This document shows positions 1 through 12,700 of a DNA stretch of 64,000 nt, piece after piece. The DNA lies in the NCBI GenBank assembly GCA_963969395.1, contig OZ017795.1, forward strand, positions 41,087,063 to 41,151,062. The letters are read 5' to 3'. This stretch comes from Pseudoscleropodium purum. Taxonomy: Eukaryota; Streptophyta; Bryopsida; Hypnales; Brachytheciaceae. The notes under the pieces are model-generated. The model worked only from the letters and a program-made list of their open reading frames with translations, had not been told where the DNA came from and ran no database searches. The first letter of the stretch is position 1, and every line of letters begins with the position of its first letter. The translations under genes were made by a program, and so were the position numbers.

Positions 1-934
1 TTTGACGTCAAAAAGTGATTAATTATTTCAAATAAAAAATGTTTTGAATAAAAACTAAGACTCCATTGCTCTCTTCGGTAATAAATAGTAACACCCATTG
101 AAGATTAAAGTTTTTGGGATGTCATTTTTGGCTTGGGAGACCGTACTAGTAGAAATTAGTTTCACATATGGGCACTATCTCCACCTACAAACAATTTTAT
201 ATCTTAAATTTGCACTAAACCTAGGTGTTTGAAAATTCAAATCAATTTCAGTTCTTATTTGATTAATATGATTCCACTTGAATGTAAAGTAAGTACACCC
301 AAATGTACCATTGACCTTAAACTGCCATCTATATTATGTTTATATCTCCAAAGTTAGTTTTGTACTTTTATGAAAAAATCCTTTTAGAACCAAACTTTAT
401 TCCATGACAACTTTTGCATACAATATCCAAATGTCAACCACCATCTATACTATATTTATATCTCTAAAGTCAGTTTTGTACCTATGTGAAAAAAACACTT
501 TTAGAACCAAACTTTATTCCATAATAACTTTTGTGTATGGTATCTAAATGTCATGTTCTTTGGTGTGTTGGAACCTCCTTTCACTTGCCAACAAGAACTT
601 ATGAAAATCTAACCAGTGTAATAATAGCAAATAGGCTTGGTAGCAAAAAGTGACAATTTTGGGAGTAATCTATGTTTGGGTCAAATTTGTTAAAAAATAA
701 AATAAAAATAAATGAATATGGCCTATGATGAAACTTTTAGAAATTCTAGCATGACATATTTGAAAAGTGTAGAAATATTGATGAAAATAATTTGAATCTT
801 AGAAAAAGAATCCCATGAAAAATAATAAATAATAAATGCACCAAGGTGATTGCTTTATAAATGTAAGAAATCCATGAATACATAATGGAACGGAATAGCG
901 AATAACTATATAGTTATAATTTATAGCAATGCAT
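1..934. other. AT-rich stretch without recognised gene
   Basis: No supported coding region is seen. The stretch is AT-rich and contains the tandem duplication listed separately. It lies downstream of the C-terminus of the minus-strand transposase remnant and may include the 3' part of that element. I could not identify its terminal repeat. Confidence 0.5.
325..554. repeat. Tandem duplication, two units of about 116 bp
   Basis: The segment beginning ccatctatattatg at 325 recurs as ccatctatactata at 441. The similarity continues through 'ttttagaaccaaactttatt' and a closing '(a/g)tatc(c/t)aaatgtca'. The two units differ by scattered substitutions, so the duplication is not recent. Function unknown. 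Confidence 0.75.
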
Positions 935-3424
935 TCATGCTAATAGATTGGCCATTAAATCCAAAATATCAAAGTCCTCAAACAAATCCTCTAAATCTTG
1001 GTCATCCAAATCAATCTCATTCTTACACTCATCGTCTACATTTGACTTTGCACCAAATAATAATCCTCAGGTGTTTGCCTCCATAGCTTGTACTTGGAAA
1101 TCTCTCTCAAATGCTCAAAGTAGTCCACATTTTTGCCACCCCTTAATAGTCATATCAATTTGCAATCCAATTGTTTTCCAAGCTTCAAACAACCAGATGC
1201 ACAACTTCTCTCGCAATATTCCAATGCTCAAATCAAGTTTAATTTGCCTAATCTCACTTTCTATTTGTTCTTTAATATAAAAAGCTGACCATCATTTGAA
1301 ATGCATAGTGAAGCCACATTTTAGTGGCATGTATAGAATCACATCAGCAGGTTGAAGCTTCGATGTGCAATTTGTTGGAATAAATAGAACATTGATGAAA
1401 GGATATTGTACCTTCATCCAGTCTAAAAATTATTTAGACTTGTGAATTGACCAACAATCAATAACCTATATTATTTTTTGCTTCTCATAGAGCTGCAACT
1501 TTTTTTTGACATCTTCAAAATATGAATGAAGAATCTCACGAACAAATTCTTGGCAAGTGTTGAAATTTGACCAATGGTTTTCAGTCATTGTAAATTGAAA
1601 ACCAGAGCTTAAGTAAAGTTTTGCCAAATGAGTCTTTGGCAAAGACCTCTTTGTTTTACCTATGAAAATAATTTGCATTGGCAATAGAGTCCCATTTGCT
1701 ACTGTAGAGATGTATGCTGTAATTTGACGTTTATCTTCCATGCCAATAACTCTAATGTCTTTAGATTCTCTCTCTCCCAAGTCCTTTTTCTAGCCATTGG
1801 TACAAGATGAATATCTACACACATAGACAAAATTAATATATAACATACAATAATAAATTAACCAAAAACACAAAATTGCCAACACTTTAAAATAAATTAG
1901 GAAATAAAATTTACTAGTTTGATCTGTATTAACCACCAACGTTGATGGAATATCATAATCTCTTACAAGATAAGCTACTTTGAGAGCCATCATTCTTCCT
2001 TGATTCTCCCAATCTAAAGGAAGTTTTTCACATGCTGTGATTGCTTGTCTATAACACCATTGTAGTTGATGCTTCATAAAATTTTGTGTCCCTTCTATAT
2101 TCATTTTAAATTTGCCAAGGAGCTTTGGTGCATGAGAAGACAACACTTTCAAAATTATAGGCTACATAATCGCTGCACTTAATGATTGTCCCACATCCCT
2201 TATTATCACATATTTCTTTCAATATGTTAGGTTTTGAAGATAAAAGAGACTCATATTGAGATGAAGGCACAAAGCTACTGTGTCTCTGAATGTATGGCAA
2301 AATTTTTGGCTTCACTGCTCCCTCCTTAGTAAACCAACCAACTATGGTGCTTTGGTGAAGTCCATCAAACAATCCTCTACTTGATTTAGGCTTCCTATAA
2401 AAAAAGAAATGTTATGTGTTAGCAAAATCTCCTAGCACTCTCTTTCAACATTTTTGAAAATAGCAAGTATCCACAACCATACCTCCAATATTGATATACA
2501 CAAACAATATATTGTAAAATATACATCTCAAATTTAAGCAAAAATATCCATCAAATGAGTCTAACAATATCCACAAATGTCCATCAAATGAGCCTAGGGC
2601 CAACCCTAGGCTGGGAGCCTCCCGCTTGGATGGATCCTCGATTGAAAGCTCGTGCCTAGCCAACCCAAGCTGGGAGCCCCTCGCTTAGGCGGCCCTTTGG
2701 CTGGACGGTCCTTAGTTTGGTGACCCTAGGCTAGGTGGCCCCTCGCCTAAGTTGCCCCTTCTAGGAGCCTCGTGCTTGGGCGGCTTTGGGAGCCCCCCAC
2801 CTTCATATAATTTAATTTTTATTTACTTATTTAATGAATCAAATGGAGTAGCCATTGCATGGAAGAACTATTTTTTAATTTTTTTTTTGAAACAATTGAA
2901 AATAGAATTCATTACAATGGTGCGGAACTATGGAGGACCTCATCATATGATATATATACAATATGTATTTGACTTTCAAAACTTAGAGAATAAAGTAGAG
3001 ATCTTGCAAATCTAGCTACAACTTGAGAATAAAATGTGCTTGAAGAATGAACTTGTGAGTTATCTTCAGGTAGTGCAATGCTTCTGAAATACTTCCATAT
3101 TACTTAACAGTTGCTGCAATAAGTGGTCACTTGTCTACAGTGAACCAATTTTTATTTTGTCTTTTTTTTGGGGTCTGTAATGCCACTGTAGACTTTGAAG
3201 GTAACGAAGTAGAAACAAGTGTCACTTGTGGAAAATTTACAAGGCCTCCTACGTTGTCTCTTGACGCTTACATTGTTGATGGAGTTATTGGGCACTTGCT
3301 CATTTGTCTCAATCGTCTTAGATATTGTTTTTCGAGGCCTCCCAAGTCTCTTCTTCACAACTCCAACTTCTTTAGGTATTGCTTGACTTCGTAATAGTTG
3401 TTGAGAAACAACAAATGAAAGCAT
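935..3424 (-). pseudogene. Decayed pogo/Tigger-type DDE transposase
   Basis: Reading the minus strand, separate open pieces give the parts of a Tc1/mariner-superfamily pogo-like transposase in order. An AT-hook-like segment (KKRLGRPRKT) is near 3340. A helix-turn-helix-like piece (HQSTIVGWF) is near 2350. The first catalytic Asp lies in VNTDQT near 1935 and the second in IDCWSIHKS near 1450. The third lies in a TNCTSKLQPADV segment near 1370, which resembles the LQP-D motif of this family. An acidic C-terminal tail ends at TGA 935-937. The pieces are broken by stops, frame changes and a GC-rich insertion, so the gene is not functional as it stands. The DDE motif order is visible in the sequence; the family name is from memory of pogo/Tigger proteins. 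Confidence 0.75.
2590..2805. repeat. GC-rich imperfect repeat patch
   Basis: A sharply GC-richer patch is built from degenerate units such as ctaggctgggagcc, caagctgggagccc and tcgcttaggcggcc. It lies inside the decayed transposase region, between the helix-turn-helix piece and the N-terminal AT-hook piece, and looks like an inserted or expanded low-complexity sequence. No coding role seen. Confidence 0.5.
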
Positions 3425-3555
3425 CTTTAATTTAGCTTCTCAATCTTCACGAGTAATTGGCCTTGTAAACCTAGTTAGAAGAACTTGCATACTAGTCACA
3501 GTGAAAAAATGCAATAGCCACAAATCCTAGAATGAATTTGAAGTCTAACAAGGTT

Positions 3556-3640
3556 TTATGAAGAATGTCGAAGCTATAAACAACGTTGAAGCTGTAAACA
3601 ACGCCAAAGCCACAAACAATGCTGAATTCATCAATATCGA
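3556..3640 (+). repeat. Short degenerate 18-bp tandem repeat
   Basis: About four units of the type 'aacaacgttgaagctgta' translate as variations on NNVEAV/NNAKAT. The open frame around it (3558-3776) has no recognised similarity, so I annotate only the repeat. Confidence 0.4.
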
Positions 3641-3776
3641 ATACTACATGGAAGTAGCTGGAATTGTTAGTAGAGCCTCTTTAATTGCACTAAAGTTGAA
3701 GTTTCTACATAAAATTGGAAGATCCAACTACCACACATGTTTACATGACTATAAAGCTGGAGGTCCCTACCTGTAA

Positions 3777-4220
3777 AGTGAACAAAATATTCTTTTTGTC
3801 CATAACGAATTTCTAAAAATTCTAAAAACTACTAACGAAAGGGATTTTTGTGAAAAATAAATGATTTCGAATTGGCTATGACGAATCTGACCTCTAGGTA
3901 CGGTACCTACCTTGTTACGTGAAACAAGCAAGCGAAGCTGCATAGATCAGAAGCTTCCCGCAACGAAGTTTCAGTGGCAATGAAGAACTCGGCCTTGAAT
4001 GAACAAGACTTGGCAGCTTCTGTTTGTCACTTTTCCTTGCCTCTTTATAAGTGCGCAACTCTTGTGCAGAAGGTCCAGCAGATGTAACATAAGTCACAGC
4101 AGGAATTTCACGATTGTTAATTAGCTAATTTTGTCGACAGAGTGCGGCTGGCAGTAGAGATCGAGGACAGTTTGTTTTTTGAAGTAATTGCAAGGGGAAT
4201 TGAAGCTAGCGTCGATCGCA
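3777..4220. promoter_or_regulatory. Upstream region of the Dabb gene
   Basis: No open frame I can support. The stretch lies directly 5' of the Dabb start codon at 4221 and is less AT-rich towards its end, as expected for a promoter and 5' leader. No individual element is recognised. Confidence 0.35.
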
Positions 4221-4955
4221 ATGGCGAGCACTGTGAGGCAAATTCTCATGCTGAAATTCAAGGACTCCACCACCGCCGAACAGCAAGCCACTCTCATTGC
4301 GAGGTATGCGGCGCTCACGAACTCCGTCCCCGCTTTGAAAGGCTTCGAATGGTAAGTTAATCACGATCGTATCTCTTGCTGGTCCTTTTCATATATCCGA
4401 ATCGATTCTTTCATTGCTCTCGATCAGTAGTTGCGTCGTTTCGGGGCGATGAGGATTTGCAGTGGTTGGCTCTCGCTTTCGGAATTTTGGTTAGATCAAA
4501 TACCTTAATTGGAGGAATACCGAGGTGTCAGAATCTTGCAGTTCCCGACTCGACTTCCCGCTCTTGTTTTGTTTTCGGATTAGGTTTAAACGCGATTCAT
4601 CTTTCATAAACGTACTACCGTTTCATTGAGAATTCGACATTATGAGTCGCTTGGCAGGTAGAGCTTGCAGAACGACTGCCCTAGGGGGAATTGAAATGAT
4701 TATTTGAAATTTGGTGACATAAACTAACTAAGGTCGCCGATGATTTTCATTTGCAGGGGCTCAGACTTGAGCGCGGAGAACAGGCATCCAGGCTACACTC
4801 ACGTCTTCGTCACTACATTTGAATCAGACGAAGCTCGGCAGGAGTATCTTGTCCATCCTGTCCATGCAGCTTATGCCGCAGAGCTCCATGCGGCAGTGGA
4901 GAATATCATCATCTTCCCCTTCACCACCACAGTCACCTTGAAGGCTGCTTTCTGA
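4221..4955 (+). CDS. Stress-response A/B barrel (Dabb) domain protein, 2 exons
   Basis: Two exons, 4221-4351 and 4757-4955, splice with GT-AG ends and give about 109 residues. The protein opens MASTVRQILMLKFKDST. The exon junction lies within a FEWGSDLS segment, followed by GYTHVFVTTFES, an HP-HAAYAAELHAA helix and a final FPFTTTV strand. This is the one-domain Dabb fold of plant HS1/At5g22580-like proteins: a K-F strand near residue 12, the G-THVF strand, and the HP-H motif. These proteins are small dimeric alpha/beta barrels linked to stress or antimicrobial responses in other plants; the role here is inferred. The start is the first in-frame ATG before the conserved first strand, and the stop is TGA. 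It stands alone on the plus strand upstream of the EDR2-like gene. Confidence 0.88.
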
Positions 4956-5504
4956 GCTTGTAGCTCACTTGGGAGTAGGTTTGAGATATCTGTAATTATT
5001 TTCTTTGCGCATTTCGCACTTTGGTTCCTGATTTGCAATTTCAGTTCATGCCCGCATTACCTGTTTTATAGTGGTTTTGTCTCTCGAGACAATTTTCTAC
5101 AAAGAAACAATTCTGTTGCTTTTGTTATAAAGATCACTGAGTTGTTGTCGGTATGGGGGACTTTGCTTTATCCCAATTTAAGGATGCCAAGGACTGAAAC
5201 TGTCCCGTGAATAACAAATATTCAATGAGATTGTTGAAACTAAGGAAGAATGTACGGCTATTCAACCCCATATGTACCTCACTTTGGTGGTAGGATCGTG
5301 TGCTTTCAAGGTTCCGGTATTTGCACCTAATTGAGGCTTGTTTTTTAAATCAATTCTTATAGACTCTTGCCTAAAATATATAGATAAGTTTTGCTATGTT
5401 GATAATTGTTTTAGCAATTCCTTTGCTTTTGTTGAAAAAGATCATTTGAAAACACTTTTAGCTAGGAACCATTCCACTTGGCCTTACTTGTGTTCTTATC
5501 TTAA
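4956..5504. other. 3' flank of the Dabb gene
   Basis: 3' untranslated and intergenic sequence, AT-rich. No gene supported. An open frame at 5338-5652 runs through the MITE below and shows no family similarity. Confidence 0.45.
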
Positions 5505-5648
5505 CCCATTAAGGACCAAGTCAATGATTGTAAATGAATATCTAGCTAGAAATGATAGGTTTTCATTAATAGCCAAAGTGACTACTAATGAAAACTTGTC
5601 ATTTTTAGCCATAATCATCTACCAATCATCAATTTGGTCCCTAATGGG
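5505..5648. mobile_element. Foldback MITE with TTAA flanks (piggyBac-like ends)
   Basis: The 144-bp segment begins CCCATTAAGGACCAAG and ends with the inverted counterpart CTTGGTCC-type sequence (tttggtccctaatggg). Complementarity extends inwards for about 70 nt per side, so nearly the whole element is a foldback. It is flanked on both sides by TTAA (5501-5504 and 5649-5652). CCC ends next to a TTAA duplication are typical of piggyBac-type elements. There is no coding capacity, so it would depend on a transposase supplied elsewhere. Confidence 0.75.
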
Positions 5649-5652
5649 TTAA

Positions 5653-6710
5653 GTGCATCCAAATACAGAAACCAAATCTCATGCAATTGCATGTGTGCAA
5701 TTGTACAACCTTATAGTGAAATTTCATCCTATTTATAGCTAAATGTACCAATAAAAAAAAATGAAAATATTCAAAATCACCTTACAATCTTGAGAAGGTG
5801 AACCAAGATGGTTTACTTAGGATTAAATTAGTATTCAACATGAACACTAATTGTCAACTAAATGAGAATTAAAATGAGAATTAAAGTGAGTTATTATAAT
5901 AGTATAAACAACACTAAATTTTATAAGCAATGTAGTCACTTTTACAACCAATCTAACTTAAATCGACTAGAGGCTACAATTGATTGGAGTTCACAATTGA
6001 GTATGGTAGTTTTAATCTTGAAGGAACTTTTTAAGAGTTGATTGCATTTGGGAAAAAGCTACACTCCTTAAAACAATTTTCAATAAATTTTAGTAGGAAG
6101 AGAACTGAAATTGGCATCTACTCTAGTTTGTTCCATATTTTTGAGACCTTAGTAAAATTATGTTACAAATTTTTGAAGTTGAAATGCAATGGTTACCAAA
6201 AGCAACCACCTCCTGAAATCTATCCAACTACTACATTGAAGAAAGCAAAATGTACCTCTGTGTTAATGGTCGCTTTTTACCTTAAAGTTCACAATTCACT
6301 TTTTGTCAGCAAAGCCAGTAAATCAGCGCCACGTCATCACTCCTAATCCAGCGACGATGTCGAACCTCGGCATCCAAAAACGGGGAACCACGCGTACTAC
6401 CGAGTTGGGCCAAATAAGACCACGCTCCGACGCCCGAACCGACTGCGCGTCGAACTGAACGGGGTTCTTTCTTCGATGCCCTAATTAGAATTCCATGATT
6501 CTGCATCACGGTATCAGAGTCTTCGTCTTGGACTTTTCAATATTCATATCGAATTAATAAGTTGCCGGCCAGTTGTTTCCGCGGAGTTTTCATTGCATTG
6601 GCCGACAGTAGTGATTGTGTTGTGGAGGTACTGTTGCGTAGAAGAGAGAGCGGAGGTATCTATATGTTTTTCGCCGATTGCCGATGAATGTGAGAGATAT
6701 TGGAGGAGTG
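5653..6710. promoter_or_regulatory. AT-rich spacer, then GC-richer leader of the EDR2-like gene
   Basis: 5653 to about 6310 is AT-rich with no supported gene. From about 6320 to the start at 6711 the sequence becomes GC-richer and CpG-containing. This fits the promoter and 5' leader of the downstream gene. Confidence 0.4.
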
Positions 6711-9700
6711 ATGGCGAATACGATCGAAGGCTACTTGTACAGCTTCGGGCCCAGTCGACAAGGCGGAGTATATTGCATTCTGACATTCTGCGTGTTGTCA
6801 GGTCGCCATTTCTCGCAGTCCCGCAATAAAGGGGATCCGGTTTGTACCTTCTCTCTGGATTTTGATTGAAAATGAAAATGAAAAATCGTGCTAGTTTGTT
6901 TGTTTGTTTTGAAGATTTTGTGCGGTTGTTTTAGTGAAGGTGAAGCAGAGGATAGTTTGCAATGCTAGACTCGCGGTTTCTTGGCTTCTCGGACTAGATA
7001 GATATTGCAATTTCTTGAAAAAGTTTGGAAGTGCAATAGAGAAGCACTTGCGTACGGCAAAGAGCTGCTCCGTTTCTTGTCAATCTGGAGTCTTTGATTT
7101 GTCACAGCAAGTTGACTTGTCAGAACCTGGATTTACTTTACTTCCGATCCGAGGTCCTGTAGGGATCGTTTGAGCATTGTACTCTATTAGGATGAAGCTT
7201 AAGGAGTTTTCGCTTCCTGATAAGCCATTTAATCTAGATCAACTTTTCGAAGGTTTTAGCCCGTCTGATACGTTTATTCTGGTTGAATTTGCATAACGAG
7301 CCTTGTTAACGTTTAGGCGTAATGACTGTGATTCTTATTAAGCTCTGTTCTTGCGGCTGGCATATCTGAATTGAATACTCGGTTCCTTCCACTGAATGAG
7401 GCGGATGGAATACATCAGATTTTAGAGTGATTCTTTGGAACTTAATGTAGGCAATCATTGTCTCGCATTTCAATGTAGATGATCACTAGATGTTCTGGAA
7501 TTAAGTCTAACACTTAAAAAGAAATTCTAGACACCGATTGTACTCCTCTAACCTATTTATGCAGCTCTATGTCGTATTCTGATGTGCAACTGGAATGCGA
7601 CTTTTGGTGAATGCTGCAATCAGGTTTCACTGAGATCCGGCATCCTTGACGTGGATCATCGTGTAGAGGATACAGGCAGGCAGGTTGTGAATGGCAAGGT
7701 AGATTACTATCCTTGATCAGTACACATTCTTTGACTTGGAGTTGCTGCCTTGAACTAGGTCTCCATGTCCCAGTGCCGTTGCTAATGAAATGGAAACAGA
7801 TGCTTCTAATATCAAGCACTCAGCCTCAAGAATCACATGAAAAAATGCCTTTTTGTCAATCGGGAGTTCTTGCACTACTCTCATTGTGTGTACAAACTTG
7901 CATGCGTATTGCAGGATCTACTACTGTTTTGATACGATCATGTATATCATAGTACATAAGTAGAACTTTACGATCTATTGTATTTATGTTGAAGTAACGG
8001 GAATATCTGCTATTATTGCAGATTTTGTTCACTCTACGCCTCTATAATGTAGCCAGTGCTAAGAAGGAGGTTCTGGTAAGTCCAAAATAGATTAGCTTAT
8101 TATCGTGGGCCCTTGATTATTCAGTGTGCCAATGAGCTTTTAATCGCTTCTTGGGGAAATGCTTTGACGATGACAATAATTCTTCTTGATCAGTGAGAGG
8201 GAGAGAAACATGCCGGATTTGATGGAGATCGTCCACTTTCAAATTAAAAAGAGCCTATACTATATCGGAGGTACTAGGCCTTGCTGACAAGTGATGCTCA
8301 TGGTCTCTAGGTCGGAGCCGTGAGTAGCGAGGAGATAGCAGAGTGGCTAAAGGCATTCACTTCCTCGCTTGGACGGGTTTGTCGGAACTTGTCCACCTAC
8401 CAGTCAAATTTTTTTTTTTTTGGTCTTCCTCCTCTTTACGTGATGTGTTTTATCCCTATGGAGCTGGTATCATTATCATCATGATTGGCTGTTATATTCT
8501 ACTTGAGCCGTACACTTGCAGCCATTGGAATCTGCCTCAGCTGAGCCATGGACTCCCACTACTGGTATCAGGCTTCCATTCGCTCATTTTGGCGAGCAAT
8601 TGTAAGGCCCAAACCTCTTGTTAGCATCAAAGTTAATCAAACCCCTTGGGACTGACCGTGAGTGTGCTTGGATCGTTAATTGTGATCCTCTCCCTTAGAG
8701 AAATGATCAACGTCTAGCACTTGCTAAATACAATTGTACATTGAACTTGGTAGAAGCCATTTTTGCAATTGAAGGTTTCGCCTTTCAGGAGCATATTTCC
8801 TTTCCGAACCCAATGATCTGGTACATTGTAATTGCTTGTGTTAAGTGTGGGCGACACAAGCCCGACTTCTTCGCCAAGGCTGCAACAAGAGTCATCAATG
8901 TTGCATCAGCAAAGAGAGAAATCTTTCACCAGCTTAACCACCATAGGCCTTGGTCAGTACATCTCTGTTTAGTGAAGTACATCGCTGTTCAACTATGTAC
9001 TTGAAAGTGTCTGCCGTGTTGTTTGGGTATTCTAGTTTTAGTAAGACGAAGAAGAGTAACCGAAAGTCTACACTGTCTAAACCGATTTGCTTACGTTTCT
9101 TCTCTAAAGAAAAATTAGCTCACACCTCGCGTATTACCTCTTGCAGAATCGCCAGAACTTGAGAGAGATTTCAGTTCTGTTGAGTCCACTGATCTCCCGT
9201 CATCTGATAGTGGGCAGGCATCAAAGTGGAAGTTAGTGCGCTGTGAAAATGGTATACCTTGTCTCATAACAGTGCACAAATGACATCTATAGTGCAGACA
9301 TGGTACCTATGAGGTTCTTTTTCAGTGATACTATTATCGGATCGGATTGTTTTGCTGAACACGTCCTTTAGTGCAGACCTACTATATGGGGTTTCTTGAA
9401 GGCTGCAGCAATGAGATGTTTGGGTCTGATATGCAGGATTAAGGTTCTTTCAAGAAGCAACAGACTCTCCTTTCGTATACAAGGTATGTTAGACTATTGC
9501 ACCGAGGCCAGAGTGCCTGACTTCGTTGATGGCTCTGGGAACTCATTTGTGAAGTTCACCTTCAATGAGCTCGTTCTGCATCAATATTTTCATTTGAGAA
9601 TACGATCATTTAGTGATTATGTCATTCTTGTGAACGCGCGCAGCTCCCAGTAATGAAAGCAGTTGGAGTGGTGAAGGCTCCTGCTGATCAGATTTTTAGT

Positions 9701-12700
9701 CTCATCATGGACTACGGGCCTGAACGGCAACAGTAAGTTTAATCGTGTAGATCAAGATTATTGTACAACATTTGACGAATTTAAACCCTGGTGTAATTTG
9801 TTCCTACCACCAATATATCATCATTACAAGCGCCAGACTTACTCTGATTATGCTTTTTTGATTCTGGTAAGTGAGGTGGTTTTAACTCACTGGCGATGTT
9901 CTTTCGCTTGGACTTGTCATGCGATTCAGATGGGACCACACTGTAGAATCTGCATCCGTAATTGAAGTTATTGACGGCCATTCAGATGTTCTGTATATAC
10001 GCCTTCGGCAAGATTGGGGGTAAGTAAATAGAAATTTTCGTCTTTCGTGGCACCTTAATGTCAATTAAGTTGAAAATTCGTTCATAAGGTCACGGAGGAC
10101 TTCTCAAACATCGAGCAAATACTGTTGCTCAGTAACATATAATGTTATTTTTTCACTTTTTTGAATCTTTGACCTATTCGGGTGTCCCTTGGAAGTTCTT
10201 AGTGGTAATGCTGTAGGTTTCTTGTCTTATTTCCTCGACCTGCTAATGGGCACACTTTCTACTAAAATGTGGATGCATCCCAGGATTCCTCGCCGGAGAG
10301 ATCTTTGTTTAGCTCGTTATTGGAGACGAGAAGAGAGTGGTGCTTATTGTGAGTTGTCAATCTCACCTATCTCTGGAATACATTTGCAGTTTAACAGTGG
10401 GGTATGTGGACGTATTTTTAGGTTGTTTTTATCAGCTCTATAGTACCATGTGGTCGACGGTAAGGAGGTTTGGTATGGAGAACAATTCAGTTCAAAACGT
10501 TCTGCGCATTCACCTTGCCGAGATGTACTTATTGAGGTTCCCAGCATCATGTTATGATTATGAAACTCTTTTTTGAACAGCATGTACGACCGGTCTTCTT
10601 GGACTGAAAGGTAGGACATGCAGTGATGTTTTACACTATTGTGCTGCACTCTCATTTTATCGTTCGTGCCAGCCGTCTTCTACAGATCGGTACTCAAACA
10701 GCCTCTGCAAGCTGATTATGTTCGAGCCTATATTCACAGTAAGTTACAATTAATATCTTTCTGTAAGCAGTATTACTCGCAGTTGAGAGTGTGACGTGGA
10801 CCTGTTTCGAAGATCAAATACGCAGAATCAGCTGATTGTTTGACGAAACGAAATATGTTAACGCAGTCTTTAAAACTTATGTACCCTTGAGCATAAATCT
10901 AAGTGGGTTCTGACTGAGTGCCTCTGGTAATAGGTGGCGGTTACATTGTTACTCCATTAAAGACTAATGGCAGTGGAAAACCGCGTACTTTGGTAGAGTC
11001 CGTTTTGGAAATGGACGCTGCAGGATGGTCTTCCTTATTAGGCGCTGGATTCTCCGGGTACCCTACTCGCCTCAGGGACTCGCTTCTGGCCGTTGTCGCA
11101 GGTGTATCTCACAACCTCCTGTTTTTCTTCTCTATTCAATTTTCAGATATGTATCTAATCTGCATGTTATAGAATATCCTAATCAGCAAATATAAAAGTG
11201 CGTATTTATAATTTACACGACATGCTGTTGAATTCCAGAAACGTTTTGTGTGATGGACATTGAATATTTCGACCCAGCTATCCATCACTCGCGTTACCGT
11301 TGTTAATGTATGTTTTGTTCGCATTCTGCTTATTTACTTTGGCAGGCATAAGGGAGCATGTTGCTGCACAAAGATTCAATTCGCGTGTCACGATCATCAA
11401 ACGACATCTTATAGAAGAGTACACTGATTCTCTGCAAGTTGGCAACCATGATGTTCCAGATGCTGCTTCCAGTTTGGCTCCCTTTCTAAGCACGAGCGAT
11501 GGCATCGAAGAGTTTTTCGATGCCACCATGGACCAGTTCTCAGACAGCTCTGAGGTGTTTTTTTATCGCGATCATGAGGCATTCTTTTTTTCTGAAATAT
11601 AGACAAGATGAATTTCTTCTTTTTGTTTGCATCTTTTCGTGGTTAGAGAATAATTAGCGAGTCATGAATTTTTCCTAAGCTGTGACTGTCTTGAACCAAC
11701 AGAGTGTGCAGAGTGTATCTGAGCCAGCCTTGCCTCCTGTTGATACGCACAAGCCACTCAGAATGAAAATTCGATCAGGTGAATCATTATTTTCTTTTGC
11801 AAATCGTATCAAGGATGCTGCCTGTAATACACCTGTTGGTCAAAGTTTGGAATACATGAGTTGTGCTGTAGTAAGTTTTTCCCAGTTCATGGAAGAATTG
11901 AGCTCAGTTTGGATCTCCATATTCCTCACTATGGAATGACTCTACAGCCACCTCAGTCAATAGTATTCTAGGATTATTGATACGCATATCCTAAATAGGT
12001 TTATTAATTTGAAGACATGGTTGAATGTTGATCTAATTAAATGCTGGGGCAGACTGTGGAACATTTGAACTGTCCAAATTCAGAGGCAGTGTAGACAGAG
12101 GGCCTTTGAAAGGTGGGAAGCATTCTTTTTCTGAACCTGAGAGCAATACCTTCCTTCTCAAGGGGGTGAATTCTCTTTCAACAGGATCAAGGGTGAGTTC
12201 CTTCTCTTTTTCACTGAACAATTAGATCATCTTTATGAAGAGGACGTGCAACTAGAGCATAGAATAGATAGCTTAAAAGTCTTTGGCCCTCATTTGGTGA
12301 TTAGCGTGAGGTACGAGTGTGTTAACCTTAGTATAATCCACTCTAGATATGGAAGCATTTGCACTTCCATAACTGCATTTAGGAATCAACTGCATATATC
12401 GTTTGTGATGATGATGATGGTAATGGAGATAGGTGTTAAGTTTGAAATTGTAAGCTTCATGGACACAGACCATCGGCGGGCCAAGATAAACACAACTTAA
12501 TGGAAGAGAAGAAGCCTAATGCGACGTTTATGCAATTCTTCTCTAGGTCCTGCTGAAGTCTCTTTTTGCTGCTTATTTTCTTTACAAATTTTGTCTGTTT
12601 TGTTTGATGATCAGGAACCTGCAGGCAATCCTTTCTGCAAACTGGTGGGTGTGGATTGGTTCAAGTCCAAAGACAGAATGGATCATATAGCTGGAAGGCC

